A stretch of DNA of 57,254 bases. Source: CAZKEW01 sp964580435. Lineage in GTDB: Bacteria; Acidobacteriota; Aminicenantia; Aminicenantales; UBA8522. The stretch is from positions 1 through 57,254 of the forward strand of contig CAZOKP010000008.1 of the NCBI GenBank assembly GCA_964580435.1, in the 5' to 3' direction. Position 1 is the stretch's first letter. Each line of letters starts with the position of its first letter. The position numbers and the translations under genes are program-made. The notes under the pieces were generated by a model. That model did not search any database, was not told where the DNA came from, and saw only the letters and a program-made list of their open reading frames with translations. This document shows positions 49,942 through 57,254 of the stretch, in pieces.

Positions 49942-52033
49942 GCTCATGAAAAAAATTGACCCGCAGCTCCGACGCGTTCTCAAGGGATTCTCCAAGAGCT
50001 ATCTCCTGAAAAGGGAAAACGCCTTTGCTGGAATGGATTTCGAGGGGCTGCGAACGGAGCTGGCCGAGGTCAAGGACAGGGCTCTCTCGAAATGCCAGGA
50101 ACTCTGCGCTCAGTTTGAGGCCAAAGCCTGTGAAAAAGGTGCCAAAGTCCACCGTGCCGCCGACAGCGCCGAGGCCAATCAGCTGGTCTATTCAATCTTG
50201 AAGACGCACGGCGATCACTTCCTCGTCAAGAGTAAATCCATGGTCAGCGAGGAAACAAGGCTGAATGAGTACCTGTTCGAGAAAGGCATCGAGGTCAGAG
50301 AAACCGACCTTGGGGAATGGATCATCCAGCTGGCTGGCGAGCCGCCCACCCATATGGTCATGCCCGCCATTCATCTGACTCGAAAAGACGTGGCCCGGAT
50401 CTTCTCCCGTCGGCTGGGGAAGGGTGTCTCGGACGATATCCCTGCCCTTGTTGAGGTCGCCCGGAATGAGCTGCGCCGGGAAATTTTTCGGGCGGGCGCC
50501 GGCCTCACCGGAGCCAACGCGTTGATCGCCGAGAACGGCTCCTTCATGCTTGTAACCAACGAGGGAAACGGGCGGATTGTCTCTAGCATACCGCCCCTCC
50601 GGATCGTCCTTGCCAGCATCGAGAAAGTTGTGCCGACAACCAAGGACGCTCTCCTCCTCCTCAAAGTTCTGCCCCGGAATGCTACCGGACAGATTATCAC
50701 CAGCTACGTCTCTTTTATTGCGCCGTCGCCGCGGCAAGATATTCACTTGATCCTTCTCGACAACCATCGTTCGGAGATCCTAGCGGATCCCGTTTTCCGA
50801 GAGATCCTGCGCTGTATCAAATGCTCCGCCTGCTTGAATGTCTGCCCCGTCTATCAAATGGTGGGGGGGAAAAGATATGCCCACATCTATATGGGAGGCA
50901 TCGGCACTTTGCTGACTGCCTGGATTCACGGGCTGAGAGAATCAGCCGAATTGGCGGACTTCTGCCTGGGCTGTCATCGTTGCGAGGCCTTCTGCGCCAC
51001 AAAAATACGAATCGCCGACCTGGTCATCGCCTTGAGAGAACGGCTCAACGAAGAGATGGGCAAACCATTCTGGAAGAGGCTGGCCTTCGACGGGGTCCTG
51101 GCCCACCCGGGCGTGACTCAGGTCATTTTTTCTTCCGCCCGCGCGTCCAGGCGGCTTCTTGCCCGGGAAGCAGGATTTGCCAAGAATTTGCCTCCGCCGC
51201 TCGGAAGATACGACCGCTTTCGCGCCCTGCCTGCGCCGGCCCCCAAATCTCTGACTCAGCGAGTGAGAGAAACATCGCCCCCAGAGCAAGCCGGCGGACG
51301 GGCCGCAAAAATTGTCCTTTTCGGGGGATGCCTGGTGGAACATTTTTATCCCGAGGTAGGGCTGGACGCTTTGCGTGTCTTAACCAGGCTTGGCTATGAC
51401 ACATGCCCGGCTGAGGCTTGTTGCTGCGGTTTCCCAGCGGCCAATTCCGGGTTTCGAAGTTCGGCGCGGAAGACGTTCCAAAAGCTCATGACGGGCTTGG
51501 AAGACGCTGAGGCCGTGCTGACGCTCTGTCCGACCTGCACAACGATGTTAACCCGTCTCGGCCCGGACCTTTTGCGAACAGAGAAAGCCAACACGCTGGC
51601 TCAGAAGGTCGTCCCTTTCAGCCGGTTTCTTCTGGAGAGAGAAAAGTCCCGGCTCCAAGGATTGCTCTTATCCCAACCTGCGCCGAAATCTGTCACTTAT
51701 CATGAGTCTTGCCATCATAAGCATGTCCTCCGGGCCAGCCGGGAATCAAGGGAGATTCTCGAGATCGCCCTCGGAAAAAAACTCCAGGAGATGGAAGAAC
51801 CGGATGCCTGCTGCGGGTTTGCCGGGAGTTATTCTGTTTCACATCCCGAGGTTTCCGAATCCTTGCTCGAGGGGAAGCTCGAATCAATCCGGAGCGCCGA
51901 AGCGCAAGTCGTGGCCCTGGATTGTCCCGGGTGTCTCCTGCAGATCCGGGGTGGATGCGAGAGAGAAAAAGAGAACATCGAGGTCAAGCATACGGCCCAG
52001 ATCCTTGCCGAGCGCCTCTGCCCAAAACGTTAG
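49922..52033 (+). CDS. LutB-LutA fusion: LUD, ferredoxin and CCG domains
   Basis: The 703-residue protein joins two usually separate subunits. Residues ~30-280 are a LUD domain (GAGLTGANALIAENGSFMLV); ~295-360 hold two 4Fe-4S sites (CIKCSACLNVCPVY and CLGCHRCEAFCATKI, the second with Ala for Pro). Residues ~455-703 are a LutA/GlpC-like region with two CCG modules (ACCCGFPAANSG, LCPTCTTML; DACCGFAGSY, DCPGCLLQIRGG). This is the electron-transfer core of lactate or glycolate oxidation. ATG 49946, 4 bases after the lutC stop, is an alternative start. The 3' end overlaps the convergent cbiX-like gene by 4 bases. Confidence 0.92.
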   Translation: MKARPLELMKKIDPQLRRVLKGFSKSYLLKRENAFAGMDFEGLRTELAEVKDRALSKCQELCAQFEAKACEKGAKVHRAADSAEANQLVYSILKTHGDHFLVKSKSMVSEETRLNEYLFEKGIEVRETDLGEWIIQLAGEPPTHMVMPAIHLTRKDVARIFSRRLGKGVSDDIPALVEVARNELRREIFRAGAGLTGANALIAENGSFMLVTNEGNGRIVSSIPPLRIVLASIEKVVPTTKDALLLLKVLPRNATGQIITSYVSFIAPSPRQDIHLILLDNHRSEILADPVFREILRCIKCSACLNVCPVYQMVGGKRYAHIYMGGIGTLLTAWIHGLRESAELADFCLGCHRCEAFCATKIRIADLVIALRERLNEEMGKPFWKRLAFDGVLAHPGVTQVIFSSARASRRLLAREAGFAKNLPPPLGRYDRFRALPAPAPKSLTQRVRETSPPEQAGGRAAKIVLFGGCLVEHFYPEVGLDALRVLTRLGYDTCPAEACCCGFPAANSGFRSSARKTFQKLMTGLEDAEAVLTLCPTCTTMLTRLGPDLLRTEKANTLAQKVVPFSRFLLEREKSRLQGLLLSQPAPKSVTYHESCHHKHVLRASRESREILEIALGKKLQEMEEPDACCGFAGSYSVSHPEVSESLLEGKLESIRSAEAQVVALDCPGCLLQIRGGCEREKENIEVKHTAQILAERLCPKR

Positions 52034-52572
52034 GGTGTTTTGAGGAATCGCGCCACCTGAGAGGCCAGGAACCCGGCGATGTCTTCGGAGGCAAAGGGCC
52101 AGGCGTAAATAAATTTTTTTTGGGGACGCCTCTGCTGGGCCTCGCGAATCGCTGCGGGGATATCCACGGCGGAATGCCCGCCTCCGCGGGTCATCATCGG
52201 CGTTATGACAATGATTTTTTCGGCGCTCCGGGCGGCAGCCTGGTCGAGAGCCTCATCCAGAGTCGGGGCGCAGAACTCGTTGAACCCGACCACGACTTCA
52301 AGCCCTGTCTCCCGGCGGAGGTGCCGCGCCAGGTCCTGCGAGCCGGCATAAAACGGGTCATTCTGGACCGTGCGGGGCCAGGGCCGCATCTTCGCTTCCA
52401 ATTCCTGGTAGCGCAGCCGGAGCGCTCTCTCCTCTTCGCCCTGAGTGTATTCAAGCCTGGCCTGGAGGCCCATAAATTCGACGAGCTCGGGTTTGGGAAA
52501 ATCGAGCGGCGGCACGCCGTGCATGGCCAGGACGATGACGGCGTTCGCTCCGACTCCTTTTTTTGCTCCCAA
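52030..52572 (-). CDS. CbiX-like sirohydrochlorin/cobalt chelatase family protein
   Basis: The 180-residue protein shows VIVLAMHGVPPLDFP at the N-terminus and ITPMMTRGGGHSAVDIPAAI near the C-terminus, with metal-binding His in both, as in CbiX/SirB. Such enzymes insert Co or Fe into sirohydrochlorin. The central helix region (LRLRYQELEAKMRPWPRTVQ) is unusual for CbiX, so another ligand is possible. The start is TTG 52572 with a strong AAAGGAGG 7 bases upstream. Confidence 0.78.
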   Translation of the reverse strand: MGAKKGVGANAVIVLAMHGVPPLDFPKPELVEFMGLQARLEYTQGEEERALRLRYQELEAKMRPWPRTVQNDPFYAGSQDLARHLRRETGLEVVVGFNEFCAPTLDEALDQAAARSAEKIIVITPMMTRGGGHSAVDIPAAIREAQQRRPQKKFIYAWPFASEDIAGFLASQVARFLKTP

Positions 52573-52610
52573 CGTGCGCCTCCTTTATTTAAAAAAAGGC
52601 TTGAGCAGCC

Positions 52611-53669
52611 CTAAGTTTTTGGGTGAGGTTCTCTTGAAGAGGCCGGGCTGTGCGGCTCAATGATGATCTTCAGAGATTCGCCCGCCGTCTCCATGAGCTT
52701 GAAACCGGCGCCGGTTTCACTGAGCGGTAGCCTATGGGTGATCATGTCCGTTACGACGACCCTTTTGTTTCTTAGTAATTCGATCGTTGCAGTAAGGTCA
52801 TCGCCATTAGCCGCATAGGATGTCAGCAGAGTGACGTCGTTTCGCCAGAACTCGTTGATCGGTATGACCAGCCGATCATCGGGGTGGGGAACCGCAAAGA
52901 AAAGGATGGCGCCACCCCTGTCCACTAACTCAAGGGCCTGCTGGGCGGCAGCAAGGGACCCCGTGCAGACGATGACTCTGTCTGCCAGCCTGCCTTGGTT
53001 GACCCCCTTGAGCAGGTCTGGCCCAAACTCAGGAGCGTTAAAGACGAAGTCGGCCCCGAATTTTCTGGCCAGCTCCCGGCGGTAGGACGAGATATCCGTG
53101 GCGATGATCCTCCCGACCCCCAGCGCCCTCGCTAGCTTGATATGGAGGATTCCCGAAACCCCGCTCCCCAGGACAAGCAGGGTCAGGCCGATCTTCATTT
53201 TCGCGACTTTTTGTCCTCGGACCCCGCAGCCCAAGGGCTCGACAAAAGTCCCTTCCTCATAGGTAAGTTCCTCGGGAAGGATAAAGGTGCCGCGGTCGAC
53301 GTTGATCCAGGGGACGCGAACGTATTCCGCGAATCCTCCCGGGTCGAAGTTCGTGGTATGGAGAGTCTCGCAGGCGGTGTGATGTCCGCTGAGACAGTAA
53401 TGGCACGTGTTACAGGGAACGTGATGAGTGACCGTGACCCTGTCCCCGACCTTGAATTTTTTGACCCGCTCGCCCGCCTCGACGACTTCTCCGGCGATTT
53501 CGTGCCCGAGGACCCGCGGTGCTTTTTTGACCCTGTACCATTCGAGGACGTCGCTTCCGCAGATGCTCGAGGCCATGACCTTGACGAGGAGCTCATCGGG
53601 CCCGATCCGAGGGCAAGGCCTATCCTCAATGCGGATATCGTTATTGCTGTAATACACGGCTACGCGCAT
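52611..53669 (-). CDS. zinc-dependent medium-chain alcohol/polyol dehydrogenase
   Basis: The chosen product is 352 residues. It has the catalytic zinc site (SSICGSDVLEW, LGHEIAGEVVEAG), the structural zinc cluster (CNTCHYCLSGHHTAC), and a Rossmann motif LVLGSGVSGILHIKLARALG for NAD(P). It resembles sorbitol, threonine or L-iditol dehydrogenases; substrate unknown. I start at ATG 53669 because GAGG lies upstream and the 36-codon extension would overlap the preceding gene. It follows the LsrF-like aldolase gene by 34 bases, suggesting a common sugar or keto-acid pathway. Confidence 0.9.
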   Translation of the reverse strand: MRVAVYYSNNDIRIEDRPCPRIGPDELLVKVMASSICGSDVLEWYRVKKAPRVLGHEIAGEVVEAGERVKKFKVGDRVTVTHHVPCNTCHYCLSGHHTACETLHTTNFDPGGFAEYVRVPWINVDRGTFILPEELTYEEGTFVEPLGCGVRGQKVAKMKIGLTLLVLGSGVSGILHIKLARALGVGRIIATDISSYRRELARKFGADFVFNAPEFGPDLLKGVNQGRLADRVIVCTGSLAAAQQALELVDRGGAILFFAVPHPDDRLVIPINEFWRNDVTLLTSYAANGDDLTATIELLRNKRVVVTDMITHRLPLSETGAGFKLMETAGESLKIIIEPHSPASSREPHPKT

Positions 53670-53703
53670 GCGCACCTCGTTTTTATCTTGTTCCGCTCCG
53701 GTC

Positions 53704-54495
53704 TTACTTCCGCTTTTTCCCTTTTTCGCCGAGGAAAAGGGTATACGCCTCGGCCGCCGCTTTGCCTTCATGGACAACGGCCCGGACGGCCTTGATCATG
53801 GCGATGGGGGCTTCGGATTGGAAAATATTTCGGCCCATGTCCACGCCGCGAGCACCATGCCGCACCGCCTTCCAGGCAAGCTCGAGAGCCTCCTTCTCCG
53901 GCGTTTTCTTGCCGCCCGCGATGACCACTGGCACCGGGCAGGTTCCGACGACTTCGTCGAATCCATCGCAGTAATAGGTTTTGACAAAGTGGGCGCCCAG
54001 TTCGGCGGCGATCCGGCAGGCCAGGCTGAGATAGCGCGCGTCCCGGACCATATCTTTGCCGACGGCGGTGACGGCCAGCACGGCGATTCCGTACCTTTCG
54101 GCTTCGTTGACAAGCTGGGAGAGGGAGAGCAGGGTTTCTTTTTCATGAGGGGCGCCGACAAAAATAGAGAGGGCGACGGCCGCGACGTTCAGGCGGATCG
54201 CTTCTTCCATAGAGGTGGTGATCCCCTCATTGGAAAGCTCGCTCAGGATGCTTGTGCCTCCTGAAACTCTGAGGACGATCGGAATATCGGCTTCCGGGGG
54301 AATTGAGGTCCTGAGCACCCCCCTGGTCAGCATAAGAGAATCGGCGTAGGGAAGGAGCGGCTCGATTGTTTTTCGCGGGGTCTCGAGGCCTGAGGTGGGC
54401 CCGAGAAAATAACCGTGGTCTACGGCCAGCATGACCGTTTTTCCGGTGGCGGGTTTGATGATTCGAGAAAGGCGGTTTTCTAGCCCCCAGTCCAT
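53704..54495 (-). CDS. LsrF/DhnA-type class I aldolase
   Basis: The chosen product is 263 residues. VMLAVDHGYFLGPTSGLETP, the AAELGAHFVKTYY strand with the probable Schiff-base Lys, and CPVPVVIAGGKKTPEKEAL are characteristic of the LsrF / class I FBP aldolase (DhnA) / aminodeoxyheptulosonate synthase group. The reaction is C-C bond cleavage or formation of a phosphorylated ketose, or thiolysis as in LsrF. ATG 54495 has GGAGGAGA directly upstream; the longer frame to 54654 does not. Confidence 0.85.
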   Translation of the reverse strand: MDWGLENRLSRIIKPATGKTVMLAVDHGYFLGPTSGLETPRKTIEPLLPYADSLMLTRGVLRTSIPPEADIPIVLRVSGGTSILSELSNEGITTSMEEAIRLNVAAVALSIFVGAPHEKETLLSLSQLVNEAERYGIAVLAVTAVGKDMVRDARYLSLACRIAAELGAHFVKTYYCDGFDEVVGTCPVPVVIAGGKKTPEKEALELAWKAVRHGARGVDMGRNIFQSEAPIAMIKAVRAVVHEGKAAAEAYTLFLGEKGKKRK

Positions 54496-55018
54496 GTTCT
54501 CCTCCATGAGCTTAGGTTCTGCCCTTGACCCGGAACTTCGCCCCGATTCCGGGCGACCGAAATGATCAAGGGGACGATTCTTCAGGCGAACCGTCTCCAT
54601 CTTTTTACCACAGGCGAGAGCGCTTGGCAAATCGATGAAGCTCGAGGATTGCATCTTCTATGATGATGTGATGAGGGCGGGTCCTGTCGCGGTTCACCCC
54701 CGGCGCCCTCGCGGTCAATCATGTTGTTCTCAGAGCCAAAGACCGGGGCATCAAACGCTCGGGGCGGCGGGGGGCCCCCGAACCACGCCACCCTCCCCTT
54801 TTATCACCATAGGACTATCACGGAGTTGGAAATGCTTCCCGGCTCGAGCTTGGGATTCGCCAGTCCAAAAACCTGATGTGAATGCCGCAATATAGGCGCC
54901 TTTGTATCCCTAGGCGCGCTGGAGGACTCGGGGGGAGAAGACAATTCTGCTTTTTTCTGCACTCGGCGATGAGATCTTCCAGCCCCAAGAGAATATAGGA
55001 AAAACCTCAGCCAAATTA
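54496..55018. other. gene-poor spacer with possible coding remnants
   Basis: About 520 bases without a convincing gene. A minus-strand frame at 54605-54718 would encode a 37-residue tail (ends ...LELHRFAKRSRLW) from a TTG, and plus-strand frames give fragments such as NHVVLRAKDRGI that do not join. A perfect 10-base GGGGGCCCCC palindrome lies at about 54770-54780, and the 7-mer TAGGCGC is directly repeated near 54893 and 54911. These could be debris of a decayed gene. No RNA gene recognised. Confidence 0.3.
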
Positions 55019-55024
55019 TATAAT
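55019..55024 (+). promoter_or_regulatory. -10 element for the HD-domain gene
   Basis: A perfect TATAAT at 55019-55024, 15 bases before ATG 55040, with only a weak -35 (TAGGAA, 54996-55001). The short leader contains GGAG. Confidence 0.4.
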
Positions 55025-55039
55025 GGAGCGGAACAAGAG

Positions 55040-55720
55040 ATGACGAGCAGCAGAAAAACCCCCAAAAAAGTCCGCCTCAGCGAAGACCTTCTTGAGAGGA
55101 TCAAAGCGGACGCCAAGGCCCACTCCTTGGGCGCTCGGGGCAGCCATGGCTGGGACCACACGGAAAGGGTCTACGAGCTCTGCCTGCGCATTGGCAATAA
55201 GGAAAAGGCGGATCTTGACGTATTGCGGCTTGCCGCAATCCTTCACGATATAGGAAGAGAACAGGAAGACAAGTCCATAGGGAAGGTGTGTCACTCGCGG
55301 CGAGGAGCGGACCTGGCCAGAAGGATATTGGAGAAACATCTTCTCGATAAAGAGCAAATCGCCAGGGTCAGCCATTGTATCAGGACGCATCGCTTCAGGG
55401 GGAAAAGCATTCCGAAATCGCTGGAAGCCATGGTCCTTTTCGATGCCGATAAGCTGGATTCCATCGGCGCCGTGGGGATTGGCCGGGCGTTTTTGTTTGC
55501 CGGTGAGATCGGAGCGAAACTCCACAACCCCGGAATCGATGTCAAAAAAACAAGACCTTACACGAACGAAGACACGGCCTACAGGGAATTTTCGGTAAAA
55601 TTGAGTCGGATTAAGGACAGGATGTTCACAAGGGAGGGAAAGAGGATCGCCGCAGAAAGGCATACGTTTATGGTAGGGTTCTTCGACCGGCTCAATAAAG
55701 AAATAAACGGGCTATTGTAG
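55040..55720 (+). CDS. HD-domain phosphohydrolase
   Basis: The 226-residue protein has the metal-binding HD pattern: GWDHTERVYEL (first His), AAILHDIGRE (His-Asp) and VLFDADKLDSIGAVG (last Asp). It belongs to the YedJ/predicted HD hydrolase group that acts on nucleotides or small phosphates. It is cytosolic with no signal peptide and no operon partner; it converges on the GerW-TPR gene. Confidence 0.88.
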   Translation: MTSSRKTPKKVRLSEDLLERIKADAKAHSLGARGSHGWDHTERVYELCLRIGNKEKADLDVLRLAAILHDIGREQEDKSIGKVCHSRRGADLARRILEKHLLDKEQIARVSHCIRTHRFRGKSIPKSLEAMVLFDADKLDSIGAVGIGRAFLFAGEIGAKLHNPGIDVKKTRPYTNEDTAYREFSVKLSRIKDRMFTREGKRIAAERHTFMVGFFDRLNKEINGLL

Positions 55721-55775
55721 CGAAAAGAACAATAATCTTGCGGCCTCAGCGGGGCCGGGACAAGCGAGCGGTAAC

Positions 55776-56723
55776 TTACTTCAATTCGGCCAGAGCCTTG
55801 GCAGCGTCCTGGTTTTTGGGGTCGAGTTCAAGGGCTTTCTTGTAGGCTCCCTTGGCTTTGTCGTTCAAGCCCTTTCTTTTATAGGCCTCGCCCAGTTGAT
55901 ACCAGGCTTCGGGGAAGGGATTCTTGGCGCAGGCAAATTCGAGGTCCTGGATGGCGCCGTCAAGGTCTCCCCCGAATCCGGGAGGCGCCATGAGGCGTCC
56001 CACTCCCCGGCCGAAGTGAGCGTCGGCGTTATCGGGGTCTATCGCCAGGGCTGCCTCATACTCCTGCATCGCCCCCATGCCGTATTTCATCATGTCCATG
56101 GGATTTCCCTGAGTCAGGCGGCCCATGATGTGGCCCTTCCAGGCGTGGAACTCGGCGTTATTGGGGTCTTGGACAACGAGAGAGTCGGCCATTTCCAGGG
56201 CTTCTGCATATTTTTCCTGCTCAAAAAGTTTCTTGACCTGGTCCAGGGACGCGTTTGCCGGAGGCGCGGCCGGTTTTCCTCCCGTCTTGCTCTCGCCAGG
56301 CTTGGGCTTGGGCGCCGAGGAAAATTTGTCGCCCATGATTTGCGGGAGCATCTTCAAGATGACGGGCAGCATTTCTATGAGAAGGGACGGCTTTTTTTCT
56401 TCCTGAGGGAAAAGCTCGACCCGGACGTTTTCTCCTTCAATGATCAGGACTCCCAGCGGAATCGTCTTTCCGCCCATTCCTCCGCCGAAAGCCATCATGG
56501 CTCCGCCTGCGCCCAGGCCAAAGGAAATCTTGGCAAACGGGATGATGGTTGTGTCTCCGACCTGGATGGGCTCCCCGACGAGGGCTCCGACTCTCAAGTT
56601 CGAGATGAGCTTGTCAAAATCTGCCAGGGGCTGTTCCAGCGGAGTTTGCGCCTGAGCTCCAGATATCGCGGGAAGGACAATGATAGCTGCTAAAAAGATG
56701 ATCAGATGGCGTTTGATGTTCAT
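55776..56723 (-). CDS. exported GerW/YtfJ-domain protein with C-terminal TPRs
   Basis: The product is 315 residues. It has a signal peptide (HLIIFLAAIIVLPAISGAQA). Residues ~35-110 match the GerW/YtfJ domain: LRVGALVGEPIQVGDTTIIP and the glycine-rich SFGLGAGGAMMAFGGGMGG. After a Pro/Lys linker come three to four TPR units (YAEALEMADSLVVQDPNNAE; EYEAALAIDPDNADAHFGRG; KAKGAYKKALELDPKNQDA). GerW is known as a sporulation protein in Bacillus, but this cell looks diderm and the protein is exported, so the role is different and unknown. It follows the second GerW gene by 10 bases with GAGGAGG before its ATG. Confidence 0.82.
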   Translation of the reverse strand: MNIKRHLIIFLAAIIVLPAISGAQAQTPLEQPLADFDKLISNLRVGALVGEPIQVGDTTIIPFAKISFGLGAGGAMMAFGGGMGGKTIPLGVLIIEGENVRVELFPQEEKKPSLLIEMLPVILKMLPQIMGDKFSSAPKPKPGESKTGGKPAAPPANASLDQVKKLFEQEKYAEALEMADSLVVQDPNNAEFHAWKGHIMGRLTQGNPMDMMKYGMGAMQEYEAALAIDPDNADAHFGRGVGRLMAPPGFGGDLDGAIQDLEFACAKNPFPEAWYQLGEAYKRKGLNDKAKGAYKKALELDPKNQDAAKALAELK

Positions 56724-56733
56724 GTCCGCCTCC

Positions 56734-57123
56734 TCACTTAGCGGGGATTTTTCCCACGCTGATGAATTTCGTCCCCTCTTTGGTGATCACAACGAACCCG
56801 ATCGGCTTGGCTTCCCCGCTCATGAAGAAACCCTTGCCCCCCAGGTCCGGGTTTTGAGGCGCTCCGCCCCCTCCGCCGCCGAACCCAATGTCGATCATCA
56901 TGATGGGAATAAGCGTGATTTTGCCGATTCTCATCGGGTTGCCGACAATAGTTTTCACCTGGAGGTTGCTCGCGAGCCGCTGGCCCATGGCGTCGGCAAG
57001 CTGGTACATGGGCAGTGGAGCCTTGGGCTGAGGCTGAGGCTTCTTTTCAGCTTGCGTGCCGGCATAAGCCAGGGAAAAGAGAAACAAACCCAGGAGAGAA
57101 AAAATCAAGCATCTTTCTTTCAA
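56734..57123 (-). CDS. exported GerW/YtfJ-domain protein
   Basis: The 129-residue protein has a signal peptide (CLIFSLLGLFLFSLAYAG) and a minimal GerW-like domain (LQVKTIVGNPMRIGKITLIP, IDIGFGGGGGGAP, GFVVITKEGTKFISV). It is a paralogue of the next gene, with which it forms an operon. The start is TTG 57123, which has a near-perfect AAAGGAGGTG 8 bases upstream; no in-frame ATG is available. Confidence 0.8.
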   Translation of the reverse strand: MKERCLIFSLLGLFLFSLAYAGTQAEKKPQPQPKAPLPMYQLADAMGQRLASNLQVKTIVGNPMRIGKITLIPIMMIDIGFGGGGGGAPQNPDLGGKGFFMSGEAKPIGFVVITKEGTKFISVGKIPAK

Positions 57124-57147
57124 TAGAACACCTCCTTTATAACTTCT

Positions 57148-57176
57148 ATTATATCCTACGAAAAAAACTTAGACAA
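57148..57176 (-). promoter_or_regulatory. strong sigma-70 promoter of the GerW pair
   Basis: On the minus strand TTGTCT (57171-57176), 17 bases, a perfect TATAAT (57148-57153). The leader to TTG 57123 is about 18 bases and carries the ribosome-binding site. Confidence 0.7.
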
Positions 57177-57254
57177 GGTTTACGTGAAGCTCGTCCAGAT
57201 AAAAACAAATTCTTGAAGTCGCCGGCGGAACCCGCGCTGCTTTCTGGATCAAGC

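Noticed and set aside
55721..55775. CGGCC...GGCCG hairpin as a terminator between convergent genes
   Set aside because: Only a 5-base stem and no T-run on either side; not strong enough to annotate.
1..57254. CRISPR arrays, tRNA/rRNA genes, transposases, integrase sites
   Set aside because: No regularly spaced direct repeats, cloverleaf-like segments, DDE/serine/tyrosine recombinase proteins or attachment-site duplications were seen. A covariance search for tRNA would be needed to be fully certain.

Overview
This is a 57 kb chromosomal segment of a diderm bacterium with about fifty genes packed on both strands. It carries no rRNA, tRNA, CRISPR array, phage or insertion-sequence genes that I can see. 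The inventory includes a type II secretion/type IV pilus assembly operon with a lipoprotein secretin, many exported or membrane peptidases (M1, M29, isoaspartyl dipeptidase, gamma-glutamyltransferase), a tungsten/molybdenum aldehyde:ferredoxin oxidoreductase, and adenylylation-independent-looking glutamine synthetase. This suggests an anaerobic, peptide- and carbohydrate-fermenting member of the Acidobacteriota/Aminicenantes (OP8) type. That placement is inference from gene content and style; no marker gene here proves it.

Layout. 0.1-5.7 kb: exported GH10-like hydrolase, YyaL-type thioredoxin-domain protein, orphan GAF sigma-54 activator, small CxxC coiled-coil protein. 5.7-9.2 kb: isoaspartyl dipeptidase with an NhaC-type antiporter, and a divergent acyltransferase. 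9.2-15.8 kb (minus): ispH-rpsA-HU-HIT-acyl-CoA dehydrogenase-ppiD operon behind a near-consensus promoter. 15.9-17.8 kb: isolated GC-rich GH38-like gene. 17.8-25.6 kb (minus): one long gene train, M50 protease-trpS-scpA-scpB-gamma-glutamyltransferase-small secreted protein-DctM permease-48-aa membrane peptide-aspartoacylase-like metallohydrolase. 25.7-28.3 kb: glnA divergent from an Lrp/AsnC regulator, then speD. 28.3-35.7 kb: M1-family metallopeptidase behind a near-perfect sigma-54 promoter with an upstream palindrome, converging on an NtrC-type response regulator and its PDZ/multi-TM/GAF/PAS histidine kinase. 35.9-43.5 kb: gspF-gspE-pilM-pilN-pilO-pilP-secretin operon; the secretin ends in a cohesin-like domain. 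43.7-52.0 kb: M29 aminopeptidase, THEP1-like NTPase, MoaD-like protein, a 250-bp imperfect inverted repeat, AOR, tandem class II aldolase, LutC and a LutB-LutA fusion. 52.0-54.5 kb (minus): CbiX-like chelatase, zinc alcohol dehydrogenase, LsrF-like aldolase. 54.5-55.0 kb: largely non-coding. 55.0-57.1 kb: HD phosphohydrolase and two exported GerW/YtfJ-domain proteins.

Three ensembles look like more than neighbouring housekeeping genes. (1) Aldolase + AOR + Lut proteins could form a route aldol -> aldehyde -> carboxylate -> 2-oxoacid (for example lactaldehyde -> lactate -> pyruvate), with cofactor-assembly genes in the same operon. (2) Gamma-glutamyltransferase + small secreted protein + solitary DctM permease + 48-aa peptide + membrane-anchored aspartoacylase-like enzyme could be a transporter/hydrolase system without standard DctP and DctQ subunits. 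(3) The sigma-54 promoter of the M1 peptidase and the neighbouring PDZ-type kinase/NtrC pair suggest a regulated envelope-proteolysis circuit. A recurring property of the window is promoter elements lying so close to start codons lacking Shine-Dalgarno sequences that leaderless translation is likely for several genes.
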